From assembly GCA_964557005.1 (NCBI GenBank), contig CAZKYI010000007.1, positions 66,625 through 130,624 on the forward strand: a DNA stretch of 64,000 bases, read 5' to 3'. A program made the translations under genes and the position numbers. The first letter of the stretch is position 1. Each line of letters begins with the position of its first letter. Below, one piece after another: positions 7,288 to 16,619 of the stretch. A model generated the notes under the pieces. The model did not search any database, was not told the origin of the DNA, and saw nothing but the letters and a program-made list of their open reading frames with translations. The DNA comes from JBECKS01 sp964557005. GTDB lineage: Bacteria; Pseudomonadota; Gammaproteobacteria; Pseudomonadales; JBECKS01.

Positions 7288-9606
7288 ATGAAAAGAATGC
7301 TAATCAACGCAAGTCACCCTGAGGAATTGCGTGTTGCACTGGTCGATGGTCAAAAACTTTACGACCTTGATATTGAACCCACTACCCGTGAACAAAAGAA
7401 AGCCAACATCTACAAAGGCAAGGTAACTCGCGTAGAACCAAGCCTTGAAGCCGCTTTCGTCGATTTTGGTGCAGAACGTCACGGCTTTTTGCCACTAAAG
7501 GAAGTTGCCAGAGAATACTTCGCAGACGGCGCTGATAGTAACCGCCCCGCACTCAAGGACATTCTCAGAGAAGGCCAGGAAATTATCCTGCAAGTTGAAA
7601 AGGAGGAACGTGGCAATAAAGGCGCTGCGATTTCCACGTTTATCAGTCTTGCTGGCCGTTATCTTGTACTCATGCCAAACAATCCTCGTGCTGGGGGTAT
7701 TTCCCGTCGTATTGAAGGCGAAGAACGCGATTTGTTACGCGATACCATGCAAGGTCTGACCGCTCCCGATAGCATGGGCTACATTGTGCGCACAGCAGGT
7801 ATCGGACGCAGTGTTCAGGAATTACAGTGGGATCTGGACTACCTGATTCAACTGTGGGATGCCATTCAACGCGCATCTGAAAATAACAAGGCACCTCTAC
7901 TGATTTATCAGGAAAGCAATGTCGTTATCCGTGCAATTCGTGATTATTTGCGTCAGGATATTGATGAAGTACTTATCGATGATCAAAGAGCTTACAAGGA
8001 AGTCTATGACTTTGTTGAACAAGTCATGCCCAACTTTCTCGAAAAAATAAAACTCTATCAGGACAACATTCCGCTGTTCAGTCGTTATCAGATTGAAAGC
8101 CAGATTGAGTCAGCCTTTGAACGTGAAGTAAAACTGCCTTCAGGCGGCTCCATTGTGATTGATCCGACGGAAGCGCTGGTGTCCATCGACATTAACTCGG
8201 CACGCTCAACCAAGGGTGGCGACATTGAAGAAACCGCCTTGAATACCAACCTCGAAGCAGCAGATGAAATTGCACGTCAATTACGTTTGCGTGATATGGG
8301 TGGTCTGTTTGTAATCGATTTCATCGACATGACCCCTGTTAAAAATCAACGCGCAGTAGAAAATCGAATTCGTGATGCGCTGTCGTTTGATCGGGCACGT
8401 GTGCAAGTCGGCAAAATTTCACGTTTTGGCTTGCTGGAACTTTCGCGCCAGCGTTTGCGTCCCTCACTCGGTGAAACCAGTGGCATCACCTGCCCTCGTT
8501 GCAAAGGTCAGGGCACTGTGCGAGATATTCCTTCAACAGCACTGTCTATTTTGCGTTTAATTGAAGAAGAAGCGCTCAAGGATTCTGTTCACCAGATTCA
8601 TGCGCAGCTCCCTGTTGATGTTGCAACTTATTTGTTAAATGAAAAACGTGAAACACTCATCAAACTGGAAAATCGTCTCGGTGTCAGAATTCTGGTGATT
8701 CCAAATGTCAATCTGGAATCACCGCATTACGAAGTCACCCGCATCAAGGACAACGCCAAAATTGGCAAAGCCAGCTTTGAAATGGCCGATGAAATCGAAG
8801 CACCCGAAAACGAAGGTTTGAATTTTGAAAGCAACATCAATCGCCAGCAACAAGCGGCTGTTTCACATCTTCAAATTCAACCTCGCGCACCACAAGCACC
8901 TCAAAAGAAAGAGGAAAGCTGGTTAGACAAGCTCATCGCTTTCTTTACTGGCAAAAAAGAAGAGAAAGCACCTGTTAAACCTACCGAGAACAAAGCGCAG
9001 GAAAACGGCAACAAGGCCAACCAAAAGCCCAATAACCGTAACGACAGAAATAATAACCGCAATCAGAATCGCGATAAAAAAGATACGCGCAATCATCAAA
9101 ACAATCGCAACAGAAACGAACAGCAAAAACCACAACAACAACGAGACAACAAGGACAAACAGGAAAAACCACGCAATCACAAGGAACATGATGGCAATAA
9201 AGAGCGTAACAACCAGCAAAGAAAGGAAAGGAACGAAGGCTCACACAATCGCAATCGACGCAATCGTAACAACGATAAACGCAGGGAAGAACGTAGCGAA
9301 CTTGAGCAGTCTGTACAAACCACGGAAAGACTGGAACCCGTTGTTCAGCAGGAATTTTTTGCTCAGGAAGAAACGCCAAGAGTAAAAGAAGAAGCGCCGA
9401 GCGTAAAACTGGAAAGTACTCAAGCCAATGTTCAAGTCGTTGAAGTAGTTACACCTGTTCAGGCTCCCCAAACTCAAATTGAGGTTCAAACACAAACCGA
9501 GGTTGTCGTCAGCCTGCCAGTTGAACAACACGTGAGTGAAACAAGTGAAGCGCCTTCAAGCCTGCAAAGAGCAAGTAACGATCCAAGAGCCAACAGAAAT
9601 AAATAA
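7288..9606 (+). CDS. rne: Ribonuclease E
   Basis: Essential endonuclease for mRNA decay and rRNA/tRNA processing, and the scaffold of the degradosome at the inner membrane. The catalytic half is complete: S1 domain (about 37-120), Mg-binding Asp301 (VSIDIN) and Asp344 (VIDFIDM), and the zinc link CPRC with Cys402/Cys405. The total of 772 residues is shorter than the ~1060 of E. coli RNase E. The C-terminal ~250 residues are low complexity: a first part very rich in Asn, Arg, Gln and Lys (about 555-670), probably RNA-binding, then an acidic/Val-Gln-rich tail. This supports RNase E over RNase G. Confidence 0.96.
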   Translation: MKRMLINASHPEELRVALVDGQKLYDLDIEPTTREQKKANIYKGKVTRVEPSLEAAFVDFGAERHGFLPLKEVAREYFADGADSNRPALKDILREGQEIILQVEKEERGNKGAAISTFISLAGRYLVLMPNNPRAGGISRRIEGEERDLLRDTMQGLTAPDSMGYIVRTAGIGRSVQELQWDLDYLIQLWDAIQRASENNKAPLLIYQESNVVIRAIRDYLRQDIDEVLIDDQRAYKEVYDFVEQVMPNFLEKIKLYQDNIPLFSRYQIESQIESAFEREVKLPSGGSIVIDPTEALVSIDINSARSTKGGDIEETALNTNLEAADEIARQLRLRDMGGLFVIDFIDMTPVKNQRAVENRIRDALSFDRARVQVGKISRFGLLELSRQRLRPSLGETSGITCPRCKGQGTVRDIPSTALSILRLIEEEALKDSVHQIHAQLPVDVATYLLNEKRETLIKLENRLGVRILVIPNVNLESPHYEVTRIKDNAKIGKASFEMADEIEAPENEGLNFESNINRQQQAAVSHLQIQPRAPQAPQKKEESWLDKLIAFFTGKKEEKAPVKPTENKAQENGNKANQKPNNRNDRNNNRNQNRDKKDTRNHQNNRNRNEQQKPQQQRDNKDKQEKPRNHKEHDGNKERNNQQRKERNEGSHNRNRRNRNNDKRREERSELEQSVQTTERLEPVVQQEFFAQEETPRVKEEAPSVKLESTQANVQVVEVVTPVQAPQTQIEVQTQTEVVVSLPVEQHVSETSEAPSSLQRASNDPRANRNK

Positions 9607-9615
9607 GCTCGATAA

Positions 9616-11796
9616 CTAATATTGGTATCTGAGTTCCCACTGCACCCCAAGCGGCTTGCCTGGGCGTGCACCGTAGGGTCTGCGCGAGACGACATAAACT
9701 TCGTCCATCAGGTTATCAATCCTTGCCGACATCTCCCAGTTTTTGGCCAGTTTGTAGTAACCAGCCAAATCAAGCACCGTGTAACTGTCTGAACCTTCCC
9801 CTGAAGCAATCGAACCTTTTCCTGCCACATTGCGCATTTGCGAAACATACGTTGCAGAAAGTTGCACGCTCCAAATCACGTTCTCTACCCCGACGCGAAG
9901 ATTGGCTTTATGTTGCGGAAGATAGGGCATTTTGTAACCAGACAAGACATTCCCAAAAGCTGGATCAGTAGAAGTAAAAGCGTTCTGAAAAACGCTATCG
10001 GTATAGGTATAGTTCAAGGCGATTGGCAGAATCAGTGTCGGTGTGATGTCGTAGTTATTACTCCAACCCGTTTCAACACCAAAAATATGCACTTCTCCAA
10101 CATTGGTCTGCGTATCCAGATCCGTGGCTGCGCAACCTGAAGACAAGGTACAAATAGAAGTCAGATTACTGTAGTCGTTAAAAAATCCAATCACTTCCAA
10201 ACGACCGTAATCACTGTTCAAACGCCCGCCCACTTCGTAGTTTATCGACTCCTCCGGCTTGGCATCATCTTTCAATGAAGGCGAAGCTGGCGAAAAACCT
10301 CTATGCACACCCGCCAGCAAGCTGATTTGCTCATTCACTTCATAGTGAGCACCCAAGCCGGGCAGAACAACCGTGTAATCATTGTCGTTACTCTGACTGG
10401 TAAGATGATCGGTAAAATGATTGGAAATCGATTCAATACGCACACCCGGTACCACCATCCACGATTGATAGACCATTTCATCGCGAAGCCAAATGGCCAA
10501 GGCATCGGTTTTTGCTTTATTGCGTGCCGTAATTGCACGAGGCTGATCATTGCGTATGAGTTCACCATTGATTTGTTCAAAACCATACTCATCGTGCAAA
10601 CGGTTGATTTGATCTGTGTGATGACGCACACCCACTTCCACACCATGATCGATGGTGTCACCAAAATTCCATTGCATCACCGCCTGCAATCCTCCCGATT
10701 CATAGGAACGATCATTGGTACCGATACGCAAATCATCCAGTGAGCCACCAACACCATCGGTATCACCGCCTTGTAATACCTTGATAAATACCTGATTGAA
10801 CGGCCCTTGCGGATTTTCGAGCAGGCCATGTATATCCGCGCCCTTGAAATTGTTGAACTTGAGCCACGCGCGATCCAGTGATTGCTTATAGGCAGTCACA
10901 TGCAATTCACCCTCCAGAGCGGGCTGGCTCCAGTTAATGCGCCCACCTGACCATTGCCACTCCATTTCATCCAGCGCACTCGCACGATAACGACGCAAGT
11001 GGTCGGCGCGGAAATCTGCCTCGGTTAATCCAAGATAGGTTTCGTCAGAAACCTCATCGGCATAGCCCAAGCGCAGTTCCAATTTGCCCACGCCAATCTC
11101 ACGACCCACCTTGAACAAGAGTTCGTTTTTTTCAAAGCCGGTGTCACCGCCACCATCCAGCTTTTTAAAACCATCACTGCCCATATGTACGAATTCACCC
11201 ATCACACCTACAGTTTCAAGTTGTGTACCGCCACGCACATGCGTACTTCTATAACCATAACTTCCAAGGCCCACTTCAGCGAGCAGCGAACGCTCATCTG
11301 GTATCGGTGCAGAAATCATGTTCACAGCACCACCAATGGTTTGCGGGCCATGCTGAATGGAGGAAGGCCCTTTGAACACTTCAACACCCACCATGCGCGA
11401 TGTGAGCGGAAAAAAGTAAGCTGCGGGTGCAGAGTAAGGCGCAGGTGCAACAAGTACACCATCTTCCATCAGTGTCACTTTCTGACTGCGGTCAGGATTG
11501 CCGCCACGCAAACCAATGTTTGGTCTTAAACCATAACCATCTTCTTCTCTTGCATAAACGCCAGGAACAAAATTCAGAACACGATTGATGTCGTCATACT
11601 GAAAGGTTTCGAGAATTTCAGAATCAACACGATGGGCAGAGCCGGAAACCTGATCAGGCTGAGCGAACATCGCACCCTGAACCGTCATCACATTCATCTC
11701 AATCACTTCTGCATTCGACAGGTTTTCCTCGGCATAGCTTGCAGAAATGCCTGACAAGACAAGGAAGGTGGTACTGAAAAAATATCGAAATATCAT
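9616..11796 (-). CDS. TonB-dependent outer-membrane receptor, FecA-like
   Basis: 726 residues with a signal peptide (cleavage likely after SYA at about 22), a short IEMNVMTV segment that may be the TonB box, a plug domain (about 48-165) with LRGGNPDRSQ, LMDGV-like LMEDGV and GPQTIGGAVN, then a beta-barrel ending in an aromatic residue (RYQY). The plug resembles the ferric-dicitrate receptor family (COG4772). It is the last gene of a five-gene operon with a Fur box upstream, so import of an iron complex or haem is likely. The true ligand cannot be read from sequence. It ends 10 bp from the convergent rne stop. Confidence 0.88.
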   Translation of the reverse strand: MIFRYFFSTTFLVLSGISASYAEENLSNAEVIEMNVMTVQGAMFAQPDQVSGSAHRVDSEILETFQYDDINRVLNFVPGVYAREEDGYGLRPNIGLRGGNPDRSQKVTLMEDGVLVAPAPYSAPAAYFFPLTSRMVGVEVFKGPSSIQHGPQTIGGAVNMISAPIPDERSLLAEVGLGSYGYRSTHVRGGTQLETVGVMGEFVHMGSDGFKKLDGGGDTGFEKNELLFKVGREIGVGKLELRLGYADEVSDETYLGLTEADFRADHLRRYRASALDEMEWQWSGGRINWSQPALEGELHVTAYKQSLDRAWLKFNNFKGADIHGLLENPQGPFNQVFIKVLQGGDTDGVGGSLDDLRIGTNDRSYESGGLQAVMQWNFGDTIDHGVEVGVRHHTDQINRLHDEYGFEQINGELIRNDQPRAITARNKAKTDALAIWLRDEMVYQSWMVVPGVRIESISNHFTDHLTSQSNDNDYTVVLPGLGAHYEVNEQISLLAGVHRGFSPASPSLKDDAKPEESINYEVGGRLNSDYGRLEVIGFFNDYSNLTSICTLSSGCAATDLDTQTNVGEVHIFGVETGWSNNYDITPTLILPIALNYTYTDSVFQNAFTSTDPAFGNVLSGYKMPYLPQHKANLRVGVENVIWSVQLSATYVSQMRNVAGKGSIASGEGSDSYTVLDLAGYYKLAKNWEMSARIDNLMDEVYVVSRRPYGARPGKPLGVQWELRYQY

Positions 11797-11799
11797 GTT

Positions 11800-12237
11800 T
11801 TAACTGCCTTTATTGAGATGTTTAAAATCCAGTTGCCGTGCCTTCAACGCAGGGTCGGCAACCATACAGCATTCCGCTCTTCCCCACCAACGGTAGCGAC
11901 GAGCGCCAATAAAATCATAGACAAAATCACACAGCGAATTCGGCAGAAAGCGAAAGACAGATAAAATCCGCCACGGCCAATGCGTTTCATGTAACAAATG
12001 AAATGCAGCAGCAGATTTAATATAGGAACTGCCACCATCAATCACCACAATACTGTCAAAATTTTCCTGCTGAATCCCGTGAGCTTGCAAGAGAGGCGCG
12101 ACACCTTCATCTTGCAAAGCTGCAAAATAATAGCGCGGTGTGCGCTCATGCTTCACTAACCACTGCACACATGCGTTGCAGAAGGCACATTCCCCATCAA
12201 ACAACAGAATTGAAACAATAACTGAATTCTGGTTCAT
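11800..12237 (-). CDS. DCC-family thiol-disulfide oxidoreductase-like protein
   Basis: 145 residues with the N-terminal DGECAFC motif (Cys17 and Cys20) that names the DCC family (thioredoxin-like, DUF393). Its start overlaps the stop of the HTTM gene by 4 bp (ATGA), a sign of translational coupling, and the receptor gene follows after 3 bp. DCC proteins are often next to HTTM-domain membrane proteins. No signal peptide is evident, so it may act on the cytosolic side of the HTTM partner. The reaction is unknown. Confidence 0.85.
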   Translation of the reverse strand: MNQNSVIVSILLFDGECAFCNACVQWLVKHERTPRYYFAALQDEGVAPLLQAHGIQQENFDSIVVIDGGSSYIKSAAAFHLLHETHWPWRILSVFRFLPNSLCDFVYDFIGARRYRWWGRAECCMVADPALKARQLDFKHLNKGS

Positions 12238-13661
12238 GGTTTTTCAGGCAAGCGCAAGCGACGATGCAGTGGAGGCGGTTCACTTGGAGGTGGCATAATC
12301 CACTGTGCATAAGCCAAACCATCTTTAACTTCTGCCAGATTCACTTGCGGATCTATCAAAGGCCGCATCGCTCTGCCATTCAGAGAAACCAGAGAATCCG
12401 CATACACCTCAACAGGGCCAAAGCCCTTGGCGTTATATTCATTACGAATATGATGCGCCAACTGCAAAATCATATCGGGTTGACCCGCCATTTCGCGATA
12501 CTGTTCTTCCGCCAGATATTCATGCGGGGAAATAATTGCCATCGCTCCCTCGGATTTAACAACACGATACTGGAGACTTCCTGATTTCTCGCGCAGCATC
12601 ACCCTCCATGAAAAACGCATACCCTGCTCATTCCAGATAACAGTGCCAGGATACAACCACTGACGCAGCGGTAACAAAAACTGAACCGTGCAAAACAGAA
12701 AAACAATCACAGTGAAAACCACACCCACCCTGCTCCATGCAAAGTTGTCATTCTGACTGGATACAATTTCTTTCTGCGGCACAGGTAGCCTGAAAAAATT
12801 TGAAATTTTCCGTGGCCAGTCTGAGTCAAAAAATATCAGTACAGAAAACACCATAATAAAAGGAAACAGACCGATATTGAAAAACAGGTGGGTAAAGTAG
12901 TGAAACACCAGAATCACTAAAAATGCCAGGGGACGTGTTTTTCTCCATAACATGAAGCCAATAATCGTGACATCAAATACAAAGGCAAACCACGAAAATG
13001 CAAAATGCACCAGAGGGAATTCCAGAAAATAGCCCAGCAGCGGCAGGCCACTATGGGGGGGCAGCCAGATGTTCAAAGGTTGTGCATGTAACAACCAGTC
13101 GCTTTCGAACTTCGCCCAACCCGCATAAAAATAAAGCAAACCCACCTGAAAACGTAGCCAGTAAGTTTGCCACGCGGGTAATGTCGCGCTTCGAATTTCA
13201 GGCCTGAACCATGCGTCGAATGACCACGCACGGTGCGGCGACAGAAAACACATAATCAGCGTAAGCAAACTGATAAAGTAATAATGATTCAGGTAGGTGG
13301 TAACATCCATCAACTCCGCATAGGTGAACAAACACCAGAACGTAATAATGGCAATGCGATAAAACGCACCAATCGCAACCAGAAATGCAGCAAGTGCAAT
13401 ACCGCAATACAGCAAATACAAACCCGTTTCCCCGGGCACCTGCACCCACTCAAAACCCCAGTATTTGAAATGGAAATCACGCTCGACATAAAGCTTCTCA
13501 ATCCAGCCCTCGTTCATAAAACGCAAGGCACCCACGCACATCAAACCGCCCATCAGCATGCGATACACTGCCAGGGCGGCAATATCGCGAGGTGCCATCA
13601 GCCAGTTTAACAAGCGCATCGATGTGGATTCTCTGGTCACTGCTGTTTCCATTTTCATCAC
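12234..13661 (-). CDS. HTTM-domain (vitamin K-dependent carboxylase-like) membrane protein
   Basis: 475 residues with several hydrophobic segments between about 25 and 340, and a soluble C-terminal part of about 130 residues. Segments such as YLNHYYFISLL and FQVGLLYFYAGWAKFESDWL are characteristic of the HTTM domain shared with gamma-glutamyl carboxylase. Bacterial members have no settled function. It sits between an imelysin lipoprotein and a DCC protein, with 10-bp and overlapping spacing, in a Fur-box operon. A role in maturing or coupling the iron-uptake components is inference. Confidence 0.85.
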   Translation of the reverse strand: MMKMETAVTRESTSMRLLNWLMAPRDIAALAVYRMLMGGLMCVGALRFMNEGWIEKLYVERDFHFKYWGFEWVQVPGETGLYLLYCGIALAAFLVAIGAFYRIAIITFWCLFTYAELMDVTTYLNHYYFISLLTLIMCFLSPHRAWSFDAWFRPEIRSATLPAWQTYWLRFQVGLLYFYAGWAKFESDWLLHAQPLNIWLPPHSGLPLLGYFLEFPLVHFAFSWFAFVFDVTIIGFMLWRKTRPLAFLVILVFHYFTHLFFNIGLFPFIMVFSVLIFFDSDWPRKISNFFRLPVPQKEIVSSQNDNFAWSRVGVVFTVIVFLFCTVQFLLPLRQWLYPGTVIWNEQGMRFSWRVMLREKSGSLQYRVVKSEGAMAIISPHEYLAEEQYREMAGQPDMILQLAHHIRNEYNAKGFGPVEVYADSLVSLNGRAMRPLIDPQVNLAEVKDGLAYAQWIMPPPSEPPPLHRRLRLPEKP

Positions 13662-13671
13662 CCACTCAAGG

Positions 13672-14907
13672 CTAATCGTTATCTCCTGCCGCGCTGCTGG
13701 GAATTGCCAGACTCAACGCGCTATAAATTGGCCCCCTCAAGGTATCCATCGCTGTTTTGGTCAAACCGAGCAAGGCACAAGGTGCCAAACCTGTCGAATT
13801 AGCAAATGCGTTCAAACACGTATTGCGATTGCTGATATTTTCTACAGCAGTATCGAATCCTGTACTTGTTTCAATTTCTTCCAGCTTGGCCAAAACCGCA
13901 TCCAGCTCGCTGACAATCTCGTCTGCCAAATCTTTTCTATCAATGCCTTCCAGCAAATCATTCAAACCACGTTTGCCGTTAAGCCCGGTGAATACATCGC
14001 GCAGCACTTGCACATTGGCGATGAGATTGGCACCAGAATTTCTGGAAAGTCGTGACTCCAGAAGCTCAGGACAGCTCGCTGGTTCAGTACAATAGAAGTC
14101 AGTCGTACCTACACCCGTGGTATAGGCAATCTTGCGATCCTTGCCGCTTTTCTCAACATAAAATAAGGCAACTGACAGTGCATTGAGTGCATCCTGAGGT
14201 TTCATATACTTTTCACTGGCGAGGCCTGCGCTACTCCATTGTTCAATAAAATTCCCGTTTGCAGGCTCCCAGCTGTTACGCAAATTACTCGCCATCGAAG
14301 CAATTCGTGCAGCAAGCTTTTGCAAATGCACCGCTCGCTGTGTGGCAGTAAGCCCTGAAGCACAAGCGCTTGGGAAGCTTGTAAATAACAAGTACTCCAC
14401 TGCGCCCAAACCACTCATATCAATCAGGGTATGCTCATTAACAGTAGAGCCGTTTTTTGCAGCGGCTTCCAGATCACAAGCTTTCAGCGGAAGCGGCCAT
14501 GAATAAATATAATCCCTGAAATCCTCCCCGCCTTTTACCATGTCAGAGAAACGCCCCGCAGGGCCAACTTGCAAGGGTTCATTGCGCTGCCATGCAGCCA
14601 TCGCTGCACGCCAGGCATTTTGTGCTGCTTCCAATTCGTCAGTACCTTCGGGTGCTGCTACCAGTGCATCCACTGCTGTTTTCAGTGCGACGGCTTTGGT
14701 ATGGAAATCTTGCAGCGAGGGTAAAATAATCTGTTCCGCAATATCCTTGAGCACCTCGCGCCGCGCCTCATCCCCCACCGTAGAACCATCACCCTTGCCA
14801 CCAGATGTGCTGTCGCAGGCCACCAGCGCCAAAGCCAGTATCAGCACGCCAATACACGTAATCCCTCGTTGAAAAATTAGAGCACCACAGTTGAACACTA
14901 CTTGCAT
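13672..14907 (-). CDS. Imelysin-family lipoprotein
   Basis: 411 residues with a lipoprotein signal peptide (lipobox ALVAC, Cys31), then an imelysin-type helical domain (about 50-400). The segment AWRAAMAAWQRNEPLQVGPAGRF and the GLGAVEYLLF motif are those of imelysin/ICMP proteins. The conserved GxHxxE metal motif appears here as GLGAVE, with His replaced. Periplasmic imelysins (IrpA, EfeO-related) are linked to iron uptake, and this one lies in a Fur-box operon with a TonB receptor. A long N-terminal extension before the hydrophobic core leaves some doubt about the start. Confidence 0.88.
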   Translation of the reverse strand: MQVVFNCGALIFQRGITCIGVLILALALVACDSTSGGKGDGSTVGDEARREVLKDIAEQIILPSLQDFHTKAVALKTAVDALVAAPEGTDELEAAQNAWRAAMAAWQRNEPLQVGPAGRFSDMVKGGEDFRDYIYSWPLPLKACDLEAAAKNGSTVNEHTLIDMSGLGAVEYLLFTSFPSACASGLTATQRAVHLQKLAARIASMASNLRNSWEPANGNFIEQWSSAGLASEKYMKPQDALNALSVALFYVEKSGKDRKIAYTTGVGTTDFYCTEPASCPELLESRLSRNSGANLIANVQVLRDVFTGLNGKRGLNDLLEGIDRKDLADEIVSELDAVLAKLEEIETSTGFDTAVENISNRNTCLNAFANSTGLAPCALLGLTKTAMDTLRGPIYSALSLAIPSSAAGDND

Positions 14908-14992
14908 GATTTACCCCCTCCGAATAAACAAGCGACCCCATAAGGAGCCGCTTGTGAGTTGCATTGTTTATTTAAGTGTGACTTGTACTGAA

Positions 14993-16492
14993 TTAGTCAG
15001 CAATTTCCAACACGACCAGTCTTGCACCATTGGCATTATTGTCAGTGCTCATCGCAACACGCTTGCCATCTTCAGACAAAGCCAAACCAAAAAACTGTGA
15101 GTTAATGTCGTCATGAGGCAACTCAATGATGCCATCACCAAATACCGACTCATCAGGCTGGCCATCAGCAGTCAGCACCACAGCCGCTGCATTGCCACCA
15201 AAACGACCCGCAATCAAAATTCGATCATCTGGCAGTACCACAAGGTGCCGACCTCGGTCTTCGTTAGTTGGGAGACCCAAGCCCTCACTTTGAACCACCA
15301 TATGGCCATTGTTACCAAAACCCATATCTACACTGGCAGCGGTTCCGCTGGATACACGGAAAACAGCAATATCCTGCTGAATCGTAGTTTCATAACCAAA
15401 AGAAGAAAAAGTGTCAGCAGCAGTAGCAGCACCGTAGCCAGTGGTTACATAAGAAGCTGTCCCTTTTTGGTAACCCACTGCGTAACTTTCAGAGAAGCCC
15501 TCGTCAATAACAAAGGGATTAAACACCGCAACACCTGCACGCTTTGTAACAATGGAAGGCCTTGAACTGAAACCACCGAAACCACTATCCAGAGTACCAT
15601 TGGCATTGAGACGGAACATGACAATGTGATTACCCAGACCAGTACCCAGATTAGCGTAACCAGCCGACACAATCTTGCCGTTGTCCTCAACAATGCCACG
15701 ACGCGCGTTGTCACCCAGGCTTGCTGCAGCATTCAATGTGAATGCATTACCGCTATTAAAAGTCGGGTCTGCATCAGCACCTGTATTGGTAATATTCAGG
15801 CGTGCAACATAGCGATCGGCGTCGGTGCGACCAGAACCATCAGGAGCAGAGCCGAATCCGAACACCACCACCCGATCAGTGCCAACGCTACGGTCAACCT
15901 GTACATCCCACGCAGTATCAGATGGCACGGTACCAGGGAAGTTTTCATTGTCTTCATTTGCCCAGCCAAACACCACTTCAACCTTGCCCTCAGCATCGCC
16001 CCAACCATCAACTTGCTCACCATCTTTATCAAGACGGAACAAGTACACGGACTGGCCACCATCAGCATCTGTAGCTTGAGCTGTCACCACCACACCACCG
16101 CTTTGCAGCTCAGCGATACCCAAAGAGTTTTCATCACCATTTGCTTGTGTCGCAGTGGCTTCCAGTTCAACAAAACCACCGCTACCGAAAGTGGTATCAG
16201 GAGAGCCATCCGCATTGAAACGGGCAACTACAACCTTTCTGGTTTCATTGGTTGTTCCCACATGGCCTGAGGCATAAATCTTGCCTGCATGAGGGGCTAC
16301 CCGTGCATAAGTCAAACCGCGCAAATCGTTAGCACTTGTAGTGACTCTATCAGCAGCGACAATAATGCCCTGTTCCGGATCCGGCTCACTTGGCAAACCT
16401 TTGGAACCTTTACTACTACTACCACAGCTCATCATGACCAAAGCTGTAGCCGCAATCAGCGCAAATTCTTTGATTCTGACCTTCATTTCCAA
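14993..16492 (-). CDS. Delta-60-repeat lipoprotein (beta-propeller-like)
   Basis: 499 residues. The N-terminus is a lipoprotein signal with Cys23 in an MMSC context, followed by a Ser/Gly/Lys linker. The body carries at least six delta-60 repeats of the form (D/N)G-(S/T/Q)-x-D-x-x-F-G, for example ADGSPDTTFGSGG, ANGTLDSGFGG and ADGQPDESVFGDG. Such repeats usually form a propeller exposed at the surface or in the periplasm. It is the first gene after the Fur-box promoter. I know of no delta-60 protein with a proven role in iron uptake, so the function is open. Confidence 0.8.
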   Translation of the reverse strand: MEMKVRIKEFALIAATALVMMSCGSSSKGSKGLPSEPDPEQGIIVAADRVTTSANDLRGLTYARVAPHAGKIYASGHVGTTNETRKVVVARFNADGSPDTTFGSGGFVELEATATQANGDENSLGIAELQSGGVVVTAQATDADGGQSVYLFRLDKDGEQVDGWGDAEGKVEVVFGWANEDNENFPGTVPSDTAWDVQVDRSVGTDRVVVFGFGSAPDGSGRTDADRYVARLNITNTGADADPTFNSGNAFTLNAAASLGDNARRGIVEDNGKIVSAGYANLGTGLGNHIVMFRLNANGTLDSGFGGFSSRPSIVTKRAGVAVFNPFVIDEGFSESYAVGYQKGTASYVTTGYGAATAADTFSSFGYETTIQQDIAVFRVSSGTAASVDMGFGNNGHMVVQSEGLGLPTNEDRGRHLVVLPDDRILIAGRFGGNAAAVVLTADGQPDESVFGDGIIELPHDDINSQFFGLALSEDGKRVAMSTDNNANGARLVVLEIAD

Positions 16493-16569
16493 TACCTCAC
16501 GTTAAATAAGTTAAATGTTGTGTGCGCCGTTTCCTTTAAAAGCGGACTTCCCATGACGCGCAGCACACC

Positions 16570-16598
16570 ATAATACAAACAAGAATCATTATCAATAA
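16570..16598 (-). promoter_or_regulatory. Promoter of the iron operon
   Basis: On the minus strand: -35-like TTATTG (16593-16598), 17-bp spacer, -10 TATTAT (16570-16575). It is about 75 bp before the delta-60 lipoprotein gene. The Fur box at 16580-16594 covers the spacer and the edge of the -35 element, the usual layout for repression. Confidence 0.6.
16580..16594 (-). promoter_or_regulatory. Fur box
   Basis: Minus-strand TGATAATGATTCTTG compared with the 7-1-7 Fur consensus TGATAATnATTATCA: the left half matches 7 of 7 and the right half 4 of 7. Location inside a promoter of an operon with a TonB receptor supports it. Confidence 0.75.
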
Positions 16599-16619
16599 GA
16601 TTCGCAATATTTAACGAAT

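Noticed and set aside
8923..9379. Hydrophobic minus-strand frames opposite the rne tail
   Set aside because: Val/Ile/Cys-rich because they are the reverse of an Asn/Arg/Gln-rich coding region; not real membrane proteins.
15626..16270. 214-codon plus-strand frame over the delta-60 lipoprotein gene
   Set aside because: Antisense to repeated coding sequence; composition (His, Cys, Thr, Ile mixtures) is that of a shadow frame.
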